DNA of 64,000 nucleotides. Source: Denitrobaculum tricleocarpae. GTDB lineage: Bacteria > Pseudomonadota > Alphaproteobacteria > Kiloniellales > Kiloniellaceae. Both the position numbers and the translations under genes were made by a program. The stretch is from the NCBI RefSeq assembly GCF_007004665.1, contig NZ_ML660054.1, positions 372,001-436,000 of the forward strand, read 5' to 3'. Below the pieces are notes generated by a model that worked only from the letters and a program-made list of their open reading frames with translations, was not told where the DNA came from and searched no databases. Position 1 is the stretch's first letter. Each line of letters starts with the position of its first letter. Positions 46,975-55,797 of the stretch are shown piece by piece.

Positions 46975-47736
46975 ATGCAAAACCCTAAATCGATCCTGAT
47001 CACCGGCGCTTCCAGCGGAATCGGTGAAGCGCTCGCGCGCCAGTATGCAGCATCAGGTGTGCATCTGGCGCTCACCGGGCGTGACTCTGAGCGCCTGGAA
47101 GCTGTTGCAAGCGCATGCCGCCAGGCCGGTGCTGACGTCACCACCTGCCTCGTAGATGTCCAGGACCGCGACGAGTTGAGTGCCTGGACCCGTGAAGTCG
47201 ACGCGACAGCACCGCTCGATCTGGTGATCGCCAACGCCGGCGTCTCGGCCGGCACCGGGCGGGCGGGCGAAACCGCGGAGCAGACAAAACGGATCATGGC
47301 AGTCAATGTCGACGGTGTTTTCAACACCATCCTGCCCGCCGTCGAGCAGATGAAAAACCGCCGCAGCGGGCAGGTCGCCATCATGTCCTCACTTGCCGGA
47401 TTCCGCGGTTTTCCAGGCGCACCGGCCTACTGCGCAAGTAAGGCGGCCGTGCGCCTTTGGGGAGAGAGCCTGCGCGGCGAACTCTTTGCGCAGGGGATCG
47501 GCGTATCGGTGATCTGTCCCGGGTTCGTCCGCAGCCGGATGACGGCGGTCAACGAGTTCCCGATGCCGTTTCTGATGGATGCAGACCGCGCGGCGCGGAT
47601 TATCCAGCGCGGCTTATCAAAGAACCGTCCGCGCATCGCCTTCCCCCTTAGGCTTTATGCGGTGGTCTGGACTCTGGCGTTGCTGCCCTCAGTGCTGATT
47701 GATCCGATTCTGCGCCGTCTGCCACAAAAAAACTGA
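46975..47736 (+). CDS. short-chain dehydrogenase/reductase
   Basis: Classical SDR of 253 residues with an intact cofactor loop (LITGASSGIGEALAR), NAG motif (VIANAGVSAG), catalytic Ser (IMSSLAGF) and YCASK for the Tyr-Lys pair. The C-terminal 35 residues are hydrophobic (YAVVWTLALLPSVLIDPIL), suggesting membrane association. The substrate is unknown. It stands alone, divergent from yicC and convergent with the sensor kinase. Confidence 0.88.
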   Translation: MQNPKSILITGASSGIGEALARQYAASGVHLALTGRDSERLEAVASACRQAGADVTTCLVDVQDRDELSAWTREVDATAPLDLVIANAGVSAGTGRAGETAEQTKRIMAVNVDGVFNTILPAVEQMKNRRSGQVAIMSSLAGFRGFPGAPAYCASKAAVRLWGESLRGELFAQGIGVSVICPGFVRSRMTAVNEFPMPFLMDADRAARIIQRGLSKNRPRIAFPLRLYAVVWTLALLPSVLIDPILRRLPQKN

Positions 47737-47752
47737 CCGGCGTTTATGGCTT

Positions 47753-49258
47753 TCAGTTTGCGACAGCACTGGAGGCGAGCGAGATCTTGACCTCGGTCCC
47801 CAGCCCCGGCTCTGACTGAAGCTGAAAATCGCCGCCGAGAAGCTTGGTGAACTCAGCGATCAAGGGCAGGCCCAGGCCCGACCCCCGGTACTTGGAAGAG
47901 AGGCCGTTTCGGATTTGGCCGAAAGGCTTCATAATCTTCTCGAGGTCCTCGCGTGCGATCCCGATGCCGGTATCCTTGACCTCGATGACCAGTTGGTTGG
48001 ATTCATCGCAGGAAATCCGGAGCGTGACCAAGCCATCGGCCGGTGTAAACTTCACTGCGTTGGATAGCATGTTCAGGATGATCTGTTTGATGACGCGAGG
48101 GTCGCTTTCTATCGGCGGCAGATTCGGATCGACCTCTCTCTTGAGCGCAACACCCGCTTTTTCCGCTTCACCCCGGATCAGGTCGCAACACTCCACGGTC
48201 AGCTTATCGACATCGAGATCCTGTTTGTGCAGCTCAAACTCTCCGGCCTCAATCCTGTTCATATCCAGCAGATCGTTGATCAAAGCCAGCAGATGCTGAC
48301 CGCTCTGGTGAATATCCGAGGCATATTCGATGTAGCGCGGTTTATCGATCGTCCCCAGCGCCTGGGTCTTGATCATCTCGGAAAAGCCAATGATGGCATT
48401 GAGTGGTGTGCGGAGTTCATGGCTGACGTTGGAGAGAAAGACGGTTTTTGAGGCATTGGCCTCTTCGGCGGCCTGCTTCTCCTTTGCAAGAATATGCTTT
48501 TCCGCTTCCTGACGGTCGGCGAGCCTTTGCTCATCCCGCACAAAGCGCTGAACCTTGAGATAAAGGAACCCCAGCACGCAGAGAATCGCGCCGACGGAGC
48601 CCAGCAGCATCAGGTAGTATCCTGAATTCCCGAATGGGTCGATCGGGGGCAAAAAGAGAGCGACACTCTGGACCCCGCGGATATCGCCGACCTGCCAATC
48701 GGTTTTGGGGCTATCCTCATGACTGTTGTGACAGGCGACACAGCTCTCGGTCATCGTCACCGGAACCGCGTGCCGCAACACATCTTTCTGATCAATCGTG
48801 GTCAGCTGCGTGTAGCTGCCCTCGCCTCCCTTGCTCAGAGCCTCCAAAGCCGTGCGTTCGAATTCATCTCTCGGGCCGCCGTCCTCGCGGGTTACAAAGG
48901 GATAGTCGCTGTAAAAGCGGAAACCGGTCTCAAGCCGGCGAGACGACAACTCCCGCCCAAGCTCGATAGCCAGGGTTGCGGGATTCGGGATCGAATCGGT
49001 TTCTTCCAAATAGCGGTGCGAGGCCATCACACCCGACTGGTTCGCCCGCGTTACGACAACGGAAGAGTAATACTCCCGGAAGGTGGTAATTGAATCCGCG
49101 TAGGTCGAAGCCATGGCAACCGCGACTTCCGAGCGGATGTGGCGGCTTCCCTGAATGAGCACAGACGCAAGAATGGCTGCAGCCAGAACAACGTACGCAA
49201 AGAGTATGCTTTTGGGATAGCGGAGTAGATATAAAAACACTCTATGCCGCTGAGTCAT
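47753..49258 (-). CDS. membrane sensor histidine kinase with c-type heme (CxxCH) sensor domain
   Basis: Predicted two-component kinase of about 501 residues. A first membrane helix near residues 12-32 and a second (YYLMLLGSVGAILCVLGFLY) frame a periplasmic domain of the Tll0287/DUF3365 type that contains SCVACHNSHEDS, a c-type heme attachment motif. A linker helix, HisKA with phospho-acceptor His in SNVSHELRTPLNAIIGFSEM and an HATPase domain (N-box NMLSNAVKFTP, G-boxes DTGIGIAR and GSGLGLPL) follow. There is no receiver domain and no partner regulator nearby. Heme suggests redox or gas sensing. The ATG at 49258 has GGTGA upstream; GTG at 49267 is an alternative. Confidence 0.9.
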   Translation of the reverse strand: MTQRHRVFLYLLRYPKSILFAYVVLAAAILASVLIQGSRHIRSEVAVAMASTYADSITTFREYYSSVVVTRANQSGVMASHRYLEETDSIPNPATLAIELGRELSSRRLETGFRFYSDYPFVTREDGGPRDEFERTALEALSKGGEGSYTQLTTIDQKDVLRHAVPVTMTESCVACHNSHEDSPKTDWQVGDIRGVQSVALFLPPIDPFGNSGYYLMLLGSVGAILCVLGFLYLKVQRFVRDEQRLADRQEAEKHILAKEKQAAEEANASKTVFLSNVSHELRTPLNAIIGFSEMIKTQALGTIDKPRYIEYASDIHQSGQHLLALINDLLDMNRIEAGEFELHKQDLDVDKLTVECCDLIRGEAEKAGVALKREVDPNLPPIESDPRVIKQIILNMLSNAVKFTPADGLVTLRISCDESNQLVIEVKDTGIGIAREDLEKIMKPFGQIRNGLSSKYRGSGLGLPLIAEFTKLLGGDFQLQSEPGLGTEVKISLASSAVAN

Positions 49259-49385
49259 GTTTATCACCAGTAGAATCGTTTCAACACTAACACTACAGCA
49301 ACCTGAGTTACATTATGGTTAACGACCACCCATGCTTGCAGGCAAGAAAAAACGGATTTATCGAAATTCCGACTGTCGGGAACGC

Positions 49386-50375
49386 CTATTGGCCGCCCGA
49401 TCTCTTAAATCTGCGCCACTTGGCAACGTTTCTATTGTGTTGTTTTAGAGTCTTGGCAAAGGCGTGGCCGCCTGTGCCGTCGGCGACAAAGTACAGATAG
49501 CCGGTCGCTTCCGGATTCAGAACCGCGGCAAGGGCCGCACGTCCAGCGTTGGCGATCGGCGCTGGCGGCAGCCCATTGATAACATAGGTATTGTATGCGG
49601 AGGGCTGTCGTAAATCCCGACGGCTCAACTCTCGCCCCAGCGGACGGACACCAAGGGTAATGCCATAGGTGACCGTGGGATCGGATTGCAACCTCATACC
49701 CTTGTTCAGGCGATTGACGAAAACGCCAGCAACAAGGGCGCGTTCGTCGGCGACACCGGTCTCCTTCTCTACAATAGATGCGAGAATAACGGCTTCTTCG
49801 GGTGTTTTGATCGGCAGCCCTTCGGCCCTCGACTCCCACAGCTCCGACAGAACCTTATCCCGGGACGCCTTCATCCGCTCGAGAACGGACTGGCGGCTGT
49901 CGCCACGCCGGTAGTGATAGGTCTCCGGCAGCAAGGAACCCTCAGGCGGCACATCCTCCAAGCTTCCTTCCAAGCCCTCCGCAGCCTCGATCAGGGCAAC
50001 GGCTTCGTGGCTCGTGATCCCTTCAACGATCGTCAGCCGGCGCACCACGACTTCGCCACTGGCGAGGATCTCCGCGGCGCCACGCATGGAGACCGCGGCC
50101 GGAAAGGCGTATTCGCCGGCTTTGAGCGAGCGTGCCTGGCCGAGAACCCGGACGCCGATCTGAAAAAGGCGCTGGTCTTCAACGACGTTTTCGTCTTCGA
50201 GCAACTGGGCAATCCCAGCGAGGCCGCTGCCTGCCGGAATGAAAACGATCGACTGCTCAGGCAAAGGGCCGGGCCGCTCAAAGCGGTCCCGGCCCTCAAA
50301 CCAGACAACACTGGATGCTATAATCAGGATGACAACGGTGATCGCGACCAGGCCGCCAAACCGTTTCCAGCTCAT
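49386..50375 (-). CDS. mltG: endolytic murein transglycosylase MltG
   Basis: Inner-membrane enzyme that cuts nascent glycan strands and sets their length. The 329-residue product has one N-terminal membrane helix (LVAITVVILIIASSVVW), a LysM-like region and the YceG domain with the catalytic Glu in ASIVEKETGV and LPETYHYRRGD. Product size fits the family. It follows fabF by 5 bases, the fabF-mltG linkage seen in many proteobacteria. Confidence 0.94.
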   Translation of the reverse strand: MSWKRFGGLVAITVVILIIASSVVWFEGRDRFERPGPLPEQSIVFIPAGSGLAGIAQLLEDENVVEDQRLFQIGVRVLGQARSLKAGEYAFPAAVSMRGAAEILASGEVVVRRLTIVEGITSHEAVALIEAAEGLEGSLEDVPPEGSLLPETYHYRRGDSRQSVLERMKASRDKVLSELWESRAEGLPIKTPEEAVILASIVEKETGVADERALVAGVFVNRLNKGMRLQSDPTVTYGITLGVRPLGRELSRRDLRQPSAYNTYVINGLPPAPIANAGRAALAAVLNPEATGYLYFVADGTGGHAFAKTLKQHNRNVAKWRRFKRSGGQ

Positions 50376-50380
50376 AACTT

Positions 50381-51646
50381 CTAGTTATTCGCGGCGAGCA
50401 CCAGGCTCGCATTCGTACCCCCGAAGCCAAAGGAGTTGGAAAGCGCGTATTTCACTTCCCGCTTCTTTGCCTCGTGCGGCACAAGGTCGACCCCCTCGCA
50501 TCCCTCGGATGGTTTATCGAGGTTCAAGGTCGGTGGAACGACCTGATCCCGAAGCGCCAGGATGCAGAAAATAGACTCCACTGCGCCGGCAGCGCCAAGC
50601 AGATGCCCGATCGCGGATTTGGTCGAGGACATGCTCAAGCCACCGATATCATCCCCGAACAAGCGCTTGACCGCGCCCAGCTCAATCTCGTCCCCCAGAG
50701 GAGTCGAAGTCCCATGAGCGTTGATGTAGTCGATATCGCCGGGCTTAAGGTTGGCACGTGCGAGCGCCGCGCTCATGGCCCGGAAGCCGCCATTGCCATC
50801 CGGCGGCGGCGCTGTGATGTGATGGGCGTCACCGGAGAGACCGTAACCAACGACTTCGGCATAGATCTTGGCGCCACGCTTTTGGGCATGCTCACGGTCT
50901 TCGAGCACTACGACACCGGAGCCTTCGCCAATCACAAAGCCATCCCGATCGACATCCCAGGGCCGCGAAGCCCGCTCGGGCGTATCGTTAAAGCCCGTGG
51001 AGAGGGCGCGTGACGCGGCAAATCCGGCCATGCCGAGACGGCATACGGCTGCCTCTGCCCCACCAGCGACCATGACATCGGCGTCGCCGAGCATAATCAG
51101 CCGGGCAGCATCACCGATCGCATGCGCACCGGTCGAACAGGCGGTAACGGCCGAGTGGTTCGGACCGCGAAAGCCATAGCGGATTGAAACCTGCCCGGAG
51201 ATCAAATTGATCAGCGCGGCGGGAATAAAAAACGGAGACAACCTTCTGGCGCCCCGTTCTTTCAGGGTCACGGCGCCGTCCGCAATGGTTTGAAGACCGC
51301 CAATGCCCGAACCGATCATGACGCCGGTGCGCAGGAGGCTCTCCTCGTCCTCCGGCGTCCATCCGGCATCTTCGACCGCCTGCTGGGCAGCTGCCATTCC
51401 GTACACGATGAAACGGTCAACTTTCCGCTGGTCCTTCGGCGCCATGTAATCGTCGGCGTTAAAGTGACCTTCGTTAGTATCTCCGCCACTGACCGCGCCT
51501 GCGATTCGTGATGGAATATCCGAAACATCGAACTCTGTGACGGCCCGAATGCCTGAGTTACCATTCAACAGGCGGTCCCAAACGTAGGGAACGCCTGATC
51601 CAAGCGGGGTAACAAGTCCGAGACCCGTGACGACGACTCGTCTCAT
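50381..51646 (-). CDS. fabF: 3-oxoacyl-ACP synthase II
   Basis: Condensing enzyme for fatty-acid elongation. The Cys-His-His triad is complete: nucleophile Cys in TACSTGAHAIG, His in AHGTSTPLGD and His in SAIGHLLGAAGAVE. At 421 residues it is the standard length. It lies between acpP and mltG in the fabD-fabG-acpP-fabF series. Confidence 0.97.
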   Translation of the reverse strand: MRRVVVTGLGLVTPLGSGVPYVWDRLLNGNSGIRAVTEFDVSDIPSRIAGAVSGGDTNEGHFNADDYMAPKDQRKVDRFIVYGMAAAQQAVEDAGWTPEDEESLLRTGVMIGSGIGGLQTIADGAVTLKERGARRLSPFFIPAALINLISGQVSIRYGFRGPNHSAVTACSTGAHAIGDAARLIMLGDADVMVAGGAEAAVCRLGMAGFAASRALSTGFNDTPERASRPWDVDRDGFVIGEGSGVVVLEDREHAQKRGAKIYAEVVGYGLSGDAHHITAPPPDGNGGFRAMSAALARANLKPGDIDYINAHGTSTPLGDEIELGAVKRLFGDDIGGLSMSSTKSAIGHLLGAAGAVESIFCILALRDQVVPPTLNLDKPSEGCEGVDLVPHEAKKREVKYALSNSFGFGGTNASLVLAANN

Positions 51647-51727
51647 AATTTACAATCAATAATTACAGGAAACTGCGTTTTCCGGAAGCGGCACCGGGGA
51701 AAGCCCGGCACCGGCCAATCCGAAACT

Positions 51728-51964
51728 TCAGGCATTGTCCTGAATGAAGTCAATCGCATCCTTCACGGTAACGATCTTCTCCGCAGCGTCATCCGGGATT
51801 TCACACCCGAACTCTTCCTCGAAAGCCATAACGAGTTCGACGGTATCGAGACTGTCAGCCCCAAGATCGTCGATAAAACTCGCGGTGTCGGAAACTTTTG
51901 CCTCATCAACACCCAGGTGTTCGACGACAATCTTTTTTACACGTTCTGCAGTATCGTTGCTCAT
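51728..51964 (-). CDS. acpP: acyl carrier protein
   Basis: Carrier of growing acyl chains through a phosphopantetheine arm. The 78-residue acidic product has the attachment Ser in [14 protein letters not shown] and the usual four-helix pattern. It lies between fabG and fabF. The 164-base gap upstream probably holds its own promoter, in keeping with acpP's high expression; I could not find a convincing pair of hexamers. Confidence 0.97.
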   Translation of the reverse strand: MSNDTAERVKKIVVEHLGVDEAKVSDTASFIDDLGADSLDTVELVMAFEEEFGCEIPDDAAEKIVTVKDAIDFIQDNA

Positions 51965-52128
51965 AAACCTTAGCCCTCAGATTTCGCTAGCGCTTCGTGG
52001 CGGGAAGCGGAGACCGATTCCGGTCGATTTGTCTCCTGCGGTGCAGCAGAGCGCCGCCTCTTATCATAGTTTTTCCGGGTTTGCCAACGGTCACGGACCA
52101 GAATATCCGAAACGCCCCCAAAACTCCG

Positions 52129-52866
52129 TCATATCATGGCCATTCCGCCGTTTACATGCAAGGTCTGGCCGGTCATGTAGGCCGCTTCCTCGCTCGAGAG
52201 ATATACCACCGACGCGGCGATATCTTCCGGCAGGCCAAGACGGCCCGCTGGAATTCCGCTCAGGAGAAGTTCGTGCTGCTTTTCATCCAGCGCGTCGGTC
52301 ATGGCCGTTTTGATAAAGCCCGGCGCGACACAATTCACGGTGATCCCGCGCGAGGCGATCTCCTGGGCCAGGGATTTTGACATCCCGATCATGCCCGCCT
52401 TTGACGCGGCATAGTTCGTTTGTCCCGGATTTCCGGTGACCCCGACGATCGAGGTAATGCCGACAATCCGGCCCCAGCGGCGTTTCATCATTCCACGCAG
52501 GCAGGCCTTGGCCAGCCTGAAGCTGGACGTCAGGTTAACCTCAACGACCTGGTCCCAGTCGTCGTCCTTGAGCCGCATTGCCAGATTATCCCGGGTCAGG
52601 CCCGCGTTGTTAACCAGGATATCCAGGCTGCCCAGTGCTGCCTCGGCTTGCCCGGGCAAAGCCGCAACCGCATCCCGGTCGGAGAGGTTACAGGGCAAAA
52701 CGGCTGTCCGTTCCCCGAGCTCCGAAGCCAGAGCTTCCAGGGCCTCGGCGCGCGTCCCGCTCAGACCAACACTCGCGCCCCTCTCATGCAGAGCCTTGGC
52801 AATGGCACCGCCAATGCCGCCCGACGCGCCGGTGACAAGGGCCGCCTTGCCGGTTAAATAAAACAT
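52129..52866 (-). CDS. fabG: 3-oxoacyl-ACP reductase
   Basis: NADPH-dependent reduction of 3-oxoacyl-ACP. The start at 52866 gives MFYLTGKAALVTGASGGIGG, with GGAG 8 bases upstream, preferred over MIGVRP at 52884. All SDR motifs are canonical: TGASGGIG, NNAG, and YAASK for the catalytic Tyr/Lys. The product is 245 residues. It differs sharply from the atypical SDR at 24887-25666. Confidence 0.96.
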   Translation of the reverse strand: MFYLTGKAALVTGASGGIGGAIAKALHERGASVGLSGTRAEALEALASELGERTAVLPCNLSDRDAVAALPGQAEAALGSLDILVNNAGLTRDNLAMRLKDDDWDQVVEVNLTSSFRLAKACLRGMMKRRWGRIVGITSIVGVTGNPGQTNYAASKAGMIGMSKSLAQEIASRGITVNCVAPGFIKTAMTDALDEKQHELLLSGIPAGRLGLPEDIAASVVYLSSEEAAYMTGQTLHVNGGMAMI

Positions 52867-52986
52867 AGGTCTTACTCCGATCACTTAAATTTCGAGCCAC
52901 CAGAAATGGCCAGTTGGTGAGGGGGAAGCACTATCGGCGTGTGTGTTAGCAGCTTAAGGCCGCCAAATCCATTGCGCCGGCTTCTC

Positions 52987-53928
52987 CTACAAGTCCTTTA
53001 GAATTGCCTCGATGTCCGCCGGGGTGCCAACGGCCTGCCCGTTCATTTCCCGGTCGACTCGGCGGGTCAGGCCCGCCAACACCTTTCCGGCCCCCAGTTC
53101 AACGAGCGTGGCAACGCCCTGTCCTTTGAGATAAAGGACCGATTCACGCCAGCGCACGGCACCGGTGACCTGCTCAACCAGCAAACGGCGGATGGCTTCC
53201 GGGTCATTGACCGAGCTCGCAGTGACGTTGGCGACCAGGGACATCTTTGGTGCTTGCAGGCTGACCTTGTCCAGAGCCTCCTTCATCTCCTCGGCCGCGG
53301 GCGCCATCAGACTGCAATGGAAAGGCGCGCTGACCGGCAGCAGCAGAGAACGCTTTGCACCGCGCTCCTTGGCAAGTTCGATCGCGCGCTCCACGGCGGC
53401 GGCGTGGCCGCTGACCACCACCTGTCCGGGCGCGTTGTCGTTGGCGGGCGCGCAGACTTCGCCCTGCGCGGCTTCCTCGGCCACTTCGCGGACGACGTCC
53501 AGATCGAGCCCCAGGACCGCCGCCATAGCGCCCTCACCCACCGGAACGGCGCGCTGCATGGCCTGGCCGCGCAGTTTCAGCAGGCGGGCCGCGTCGGAAA
53601 GCGTAAAGGTACCCGCAGCCGCGAGAGCCGAATACTCTCCAAGGGAGTGACCGGCAACAAAGGCCGCCTTGTCGGCAAGATCGATGCCCGCTTCGGCTTC
53701 CAGGACCCGAACAACCGCCAGACTAACGGCCATGAGCGCCGGCTGGGCGTTCTCCGTCAGGGTCAGCTCTTCGATCGGGCCCTCGAACATGAGCTTCGCC
53801 AGATGCTGCCCGAGGGCGTCATCAACCTCCTCGAAGACCTCTCTGGCGACAGGAAAGGCCTCAGCCAGATCCTTGCCCATCCCCACGGCCTGCGATCCCT
53901 GACCAGGGAAAACAAACGCCCGGCTCAT
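52987..53928 (-). CDS. fabD: malonyl-CoA:ACP transacylase
   Basis: Loads malonyl groups onto ACP. The 313-residue product has VFPGQGSQAVGMG at the N-terminus, the nucleophile Ser in GHSLGEYSALAAAG and the catalytic His in SAPFHCSLM. It is the first gene of the fabD-fabG-acpP-fabF-mltG series and is divergent from rpsF. Confidence 0.97.
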   Translation of the reverse strand: MSRAFVFPGQGSQAVGMGKDLAEAFPVAREVFEEVDDALGQHLAKLMFEGPIEELTLTENAQPALMAVSLAVVRVLEAEAGIDLADKAAFVAGHSLGEYSALAAAGTFTLSDAARLLKLRGQAMQRAVPVGEGAMAAVLGLDLDVVREVAEEAAQGEVCAPANDNAPGQVVVSGHAAAVERAIELAKERGAKRSLLLPVSAPFHCSLMAPAAEEMKEALDKVSLQAPKMSLVANVTASSVNDPEAIRRLLVEQVTGAVRWRESVLYLKGQGVATLVELGAGKVLAGLTRRVDREMNGQAVGTPADIEAILKDL

Positions 53929-54085
53929 ACCCTATACTCCAGTCCGAATTATGCTTAATTTCCTGCCCAGACATACTCGCGCCCGCTGCCCTGTCAAGCT
54001 TTCCACCCGCCGACCAGGCTTTTCTTGCGCCAGTGGCTTGAAAAAGCGCTCATTTCCGGGCTTTTTACGGCTAAACACTCGGTGC

Positions 54086-54113
54086 TTGCACCACCCGGGC
54101 ATTTCTGTATATT
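54086..54113 (+). promoter_or_regulatory. sigma-70-type promoter for rpsF-rpsR-rplI
   Basis: TTGCAC (54086-54091) and TATATT (54108-54113) are separated by 16 bases, a good match for a housekeeping promoter. Transcription would start near 54120, leaving a leader of about 135 bases that contains a structured element next to the ribosome site. Confidence 0.65.
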
Positions 54114-54183
54114 CCCGCTCTTCGAAGTATCCGCACATACGACCTACTCCTTGCCGGCAAGCGTGCGCGGAACACGTCACTGC

Positions 54184-54240
54184 CGGCTAGGGCCGATCGG
54201 CTGAGTGTTAAGACCACCAGCTCCGGCCCGATAACAGCCG
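54184..54240 (+). promoter_or_regulatory. structured rpsF leader, possible S6:S18 binding site
   Basis: Nested helices end at the rpsF ribosome site: CGGCT (54184-54188) with AGCCG (54236-54240), GGGCCG (54190-54195) with CGGCCC (54224-54229), and an apical hairpin GCTG-A-GTG (54200-54207) with CAC-CAGC (54215-54221). GATAAC bulges on the 3' side next to CGGCCC. Autoregulatory leaders bound by S6:S18 are known before rpsF in other bacteria; I infer this is one from position and architecture, not a confirmed consensus match. Confidence 0.5.
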
Positions 54241-54254
54241 TGAGGAGTTCAAAC

Positions 54255-54722
54255 ATGGCATTATATGAGTGCGTGTTTATCGCGCGCCAGGACATTGCGT
54301 CGACCCAGGTTGAAGGCCTGGTCGAACAGTTCAGCACCATCCTTACCGATAATCAGGGTTCTGTGGCCAAACAGGAATACTGGGGCCTGCGTAACCTCGC
54401 CTATCGGATCAAAAAGAATCGCAAGGGACATTACGTCCTGCTCAACATCGACGCGCCGGCCGAAGCGGTCCACGAAATGGAACGCAACATGCGCCTGAAC
54501 GACGATGTGCTGCGCTATCTCACCACGCGGGTTGACGAGGTCGAAGAGGGTCCGTCCATCGTGATGCAGAACCGTCACAGCCGTGACGAGCGCGGTGGCC
54601 GCGGTGGCCGTGGTGGCCGTGACGATCGCGGAGGCCGCGACGGTGGCCGCGACAGCCGTCCGCCCCGTTCCCATGACTCGGCTCCCAAGCCAGTTGCCAG
54701 CGCTGAAGGAGAAAGCGCATGA
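54255..54722 (+). CDS. rpsF: 30S ribosomal protein S6 with long RG-rich tail
   Basis: Small-subunit protein that binds with S18 in the platform. The ATG at 54255 gives [14 protein letters not shown] and has GAGGAG about 8 bases upstream; the frame from 54240 only adds leader. The S6 fold occupies about 95 residues. It is followed by a roughly 45-residue tail of Arg-Gly-Gly and Asp repeats ([18 protein letters not shown]), then a Ser/Pro/Ala end, making 155 residues. The stop overlaps rpsR (ATGA). Confidence 0.95.
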   Translation: MALYECVFIARQDIASTQVEGLVEQFSTILTDNQGSVAKQEYWGLRNLAYRIKKNRKGHYVLLNIDAPAEAVHEMERNMRLNDDVLRYLTTRVDEVEEGPSIVMQNRHSRDERGGRGGRGGRDDRGGRDGGRDSRPPRSHDSAPKPVASAEGESA

Positions 54723-54976
54723 CCATTCGTGTTGTCAGCCAGGGTTCCGGCGGACGCCGGCCTTTCTTCCGCCGCCGCAAGAGCTGTCCTTTCTCGGGTC
54801 CCAATTCGCCCAAGATCGATCATAAGGACGTTCGTCTTCTGCAGCGTTTCGTGTCCGAGCGCGGCAAAATCGTGCCAAGCCGGATCACCGCAGTCTCGAC
54901 GAAGAAGCAGCGCGAACTCGCCAAGGCGATCAAGCGTGCCCGCTTCCTCGCCCTCCTGCCCTACGTGCTGAAGTAA
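54719..54976 (+). CDS. rpsR: 30S ribosomal protein S18
   Basis: Partner of S6. The 85-residue basic protein shows [34 protein letters not shown] and [20 protein letters not shown], all diagnostic. The ATG overlaps the rpsF stop, so synthesis of the two partners is coupled. Confidence 0.97.
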   Translation: MTIRVVSQGSGGRRPFFRRRKSCPFSGPNSPKIDHKDVRLLQRFVSERGKIVPSRITAVSTKKQRELAKAIKRARFLALLPYVLK

Positions 54977-54994
54977 GACGCAAGGACGATTATT

Positions 54995-55618
54995 ATGGAT
55001 ATCATTCTACTCGAACGCGTTGAGAAGCTTGGGCAGATGGGCGAAGTCGTCAGCGTAAAGCCGGGCTTTGCACGCAACTACCTGCTGCCGCAGAAGAAGG
55101 CTCTCCGGGCCACCAAGTCGAACCTGGAGCAGTTCGAAACCCAGCGCGTACAGCTCGAAGCCGAAAACCTCGAGCGCAAGAGCGAAGCCGAGAAGGTTGC
55201 CGAGAAGATCGATGGCCTCAAGGTCATCATCATCCGTCAGGCCGGTGAATCGGGCCAGCTCTACGGATCGGTTTCCAATCGCGATATCGCCGAGGCCGTG
55301 GCCGAAGCCGGGTTCACGATTGACCGCAAGCAGGTCACCATGACCGCGGTGATCAAGACCCTGGGCATGCACAACGTAAAAGTCGTGCTGCACCCGGAAG
55401 TCTCGGTCGAAGTGACCGCCAACGTTGCCCGCTCCGCCGAGGAAGCCGAGACGCAGGCTGAGACCGGCGCGGCCTTCAACGCAGCGGAACTGCGTGACGC
55501 CGAGGACGCCGCCGTCGCTCAGGAGATTGCCGCCGAGGCAGCCGAGTCCCGCGCGGAAGCTGAAGCGGAAGCCGAGGCTCAGGCACCGGCTGAAGAAGAG
55601 GACGAGGCGAAAGCCTGA
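54995..55618 (+). CDS. rplI: 50S ribosomal protein L9 with acidic tail
   Basis: Large-subunit protein: N-terminal rRNA-binding domain ([20 protein letters not shown]), a long connecting helix and a C-terminal domain ([14 protein letters not shown]). These fill about 150 residues. A further 50 or so residues are nearly all Ala and Glu ([20 protein letters not shown]), giving 207 residues in total. AGGA lies upstream of the ATG. A strong terminator follows. Confidence 0.96.
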   Translation: MDIILLERVEKLGQMGEVVSVKPGFARNYLLPQKKALRATKSNLEQFETQRVQLEAENLERKSEAEKVAEKIDGLKVIIIRQAGESGQLYGSVSNRDIAEAVAEAGFTIDRKQVTMTAVIKTLGMHNVKVVLHPEVSVEVTANVARSAEEAETQAETGAAFNAAELRDAEDAAVAQEIAAEAAESRAEAEAEAEAQAPAEEEDEAKA

Positions 55619-55637
55619 TCCTTCATCATACTGATGA

Positions 55638-55677
55638 GAGAAACGGCGGTCCTTAAACGGGCCGCCGTTTCTCGTTC
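55638..55677 (+). terminator. rho-independent terminator after rplI
   Basis: A perfect 12-base stem, GAGAAACGGCGG (55638-55649) with CCGCCGTTTCTC (55662-55673), has a 12-base loop and is followed by GTTC. The U-run is short, but the stem is strong and sits 20 bases after the stop. Confidence 0.82.
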
Positions 55678-55711
55678 TACGCCTGGAAATCGCCGCAATT
55701 ATCATTTCAAG

Positions 55712-55739
55712 TTATCCCCGTTCTTTTGGGTTACCCACA
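55712..55739 (+). promoter_or_regulatory. two DnaA-box-like sites before dnaB
   Basis: TTATCCCCG (55712-55720) and TTACCCACA (55731-55739) differ from the DnaA box TTATCCACA at two and one positions, in the same orientation and 19 bases apart start to start. They lie about 60-85 bases upstream of the dnaB ATG. DnaA control of dnaB is plausible but not shown. Confidence 0.35.
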
Positions 55740-55797
55740 GAGAAATCGGCATTTCGAATCGTGTGATTCGGGCTTTGTTCTGTTAGTTTCTGACGCT

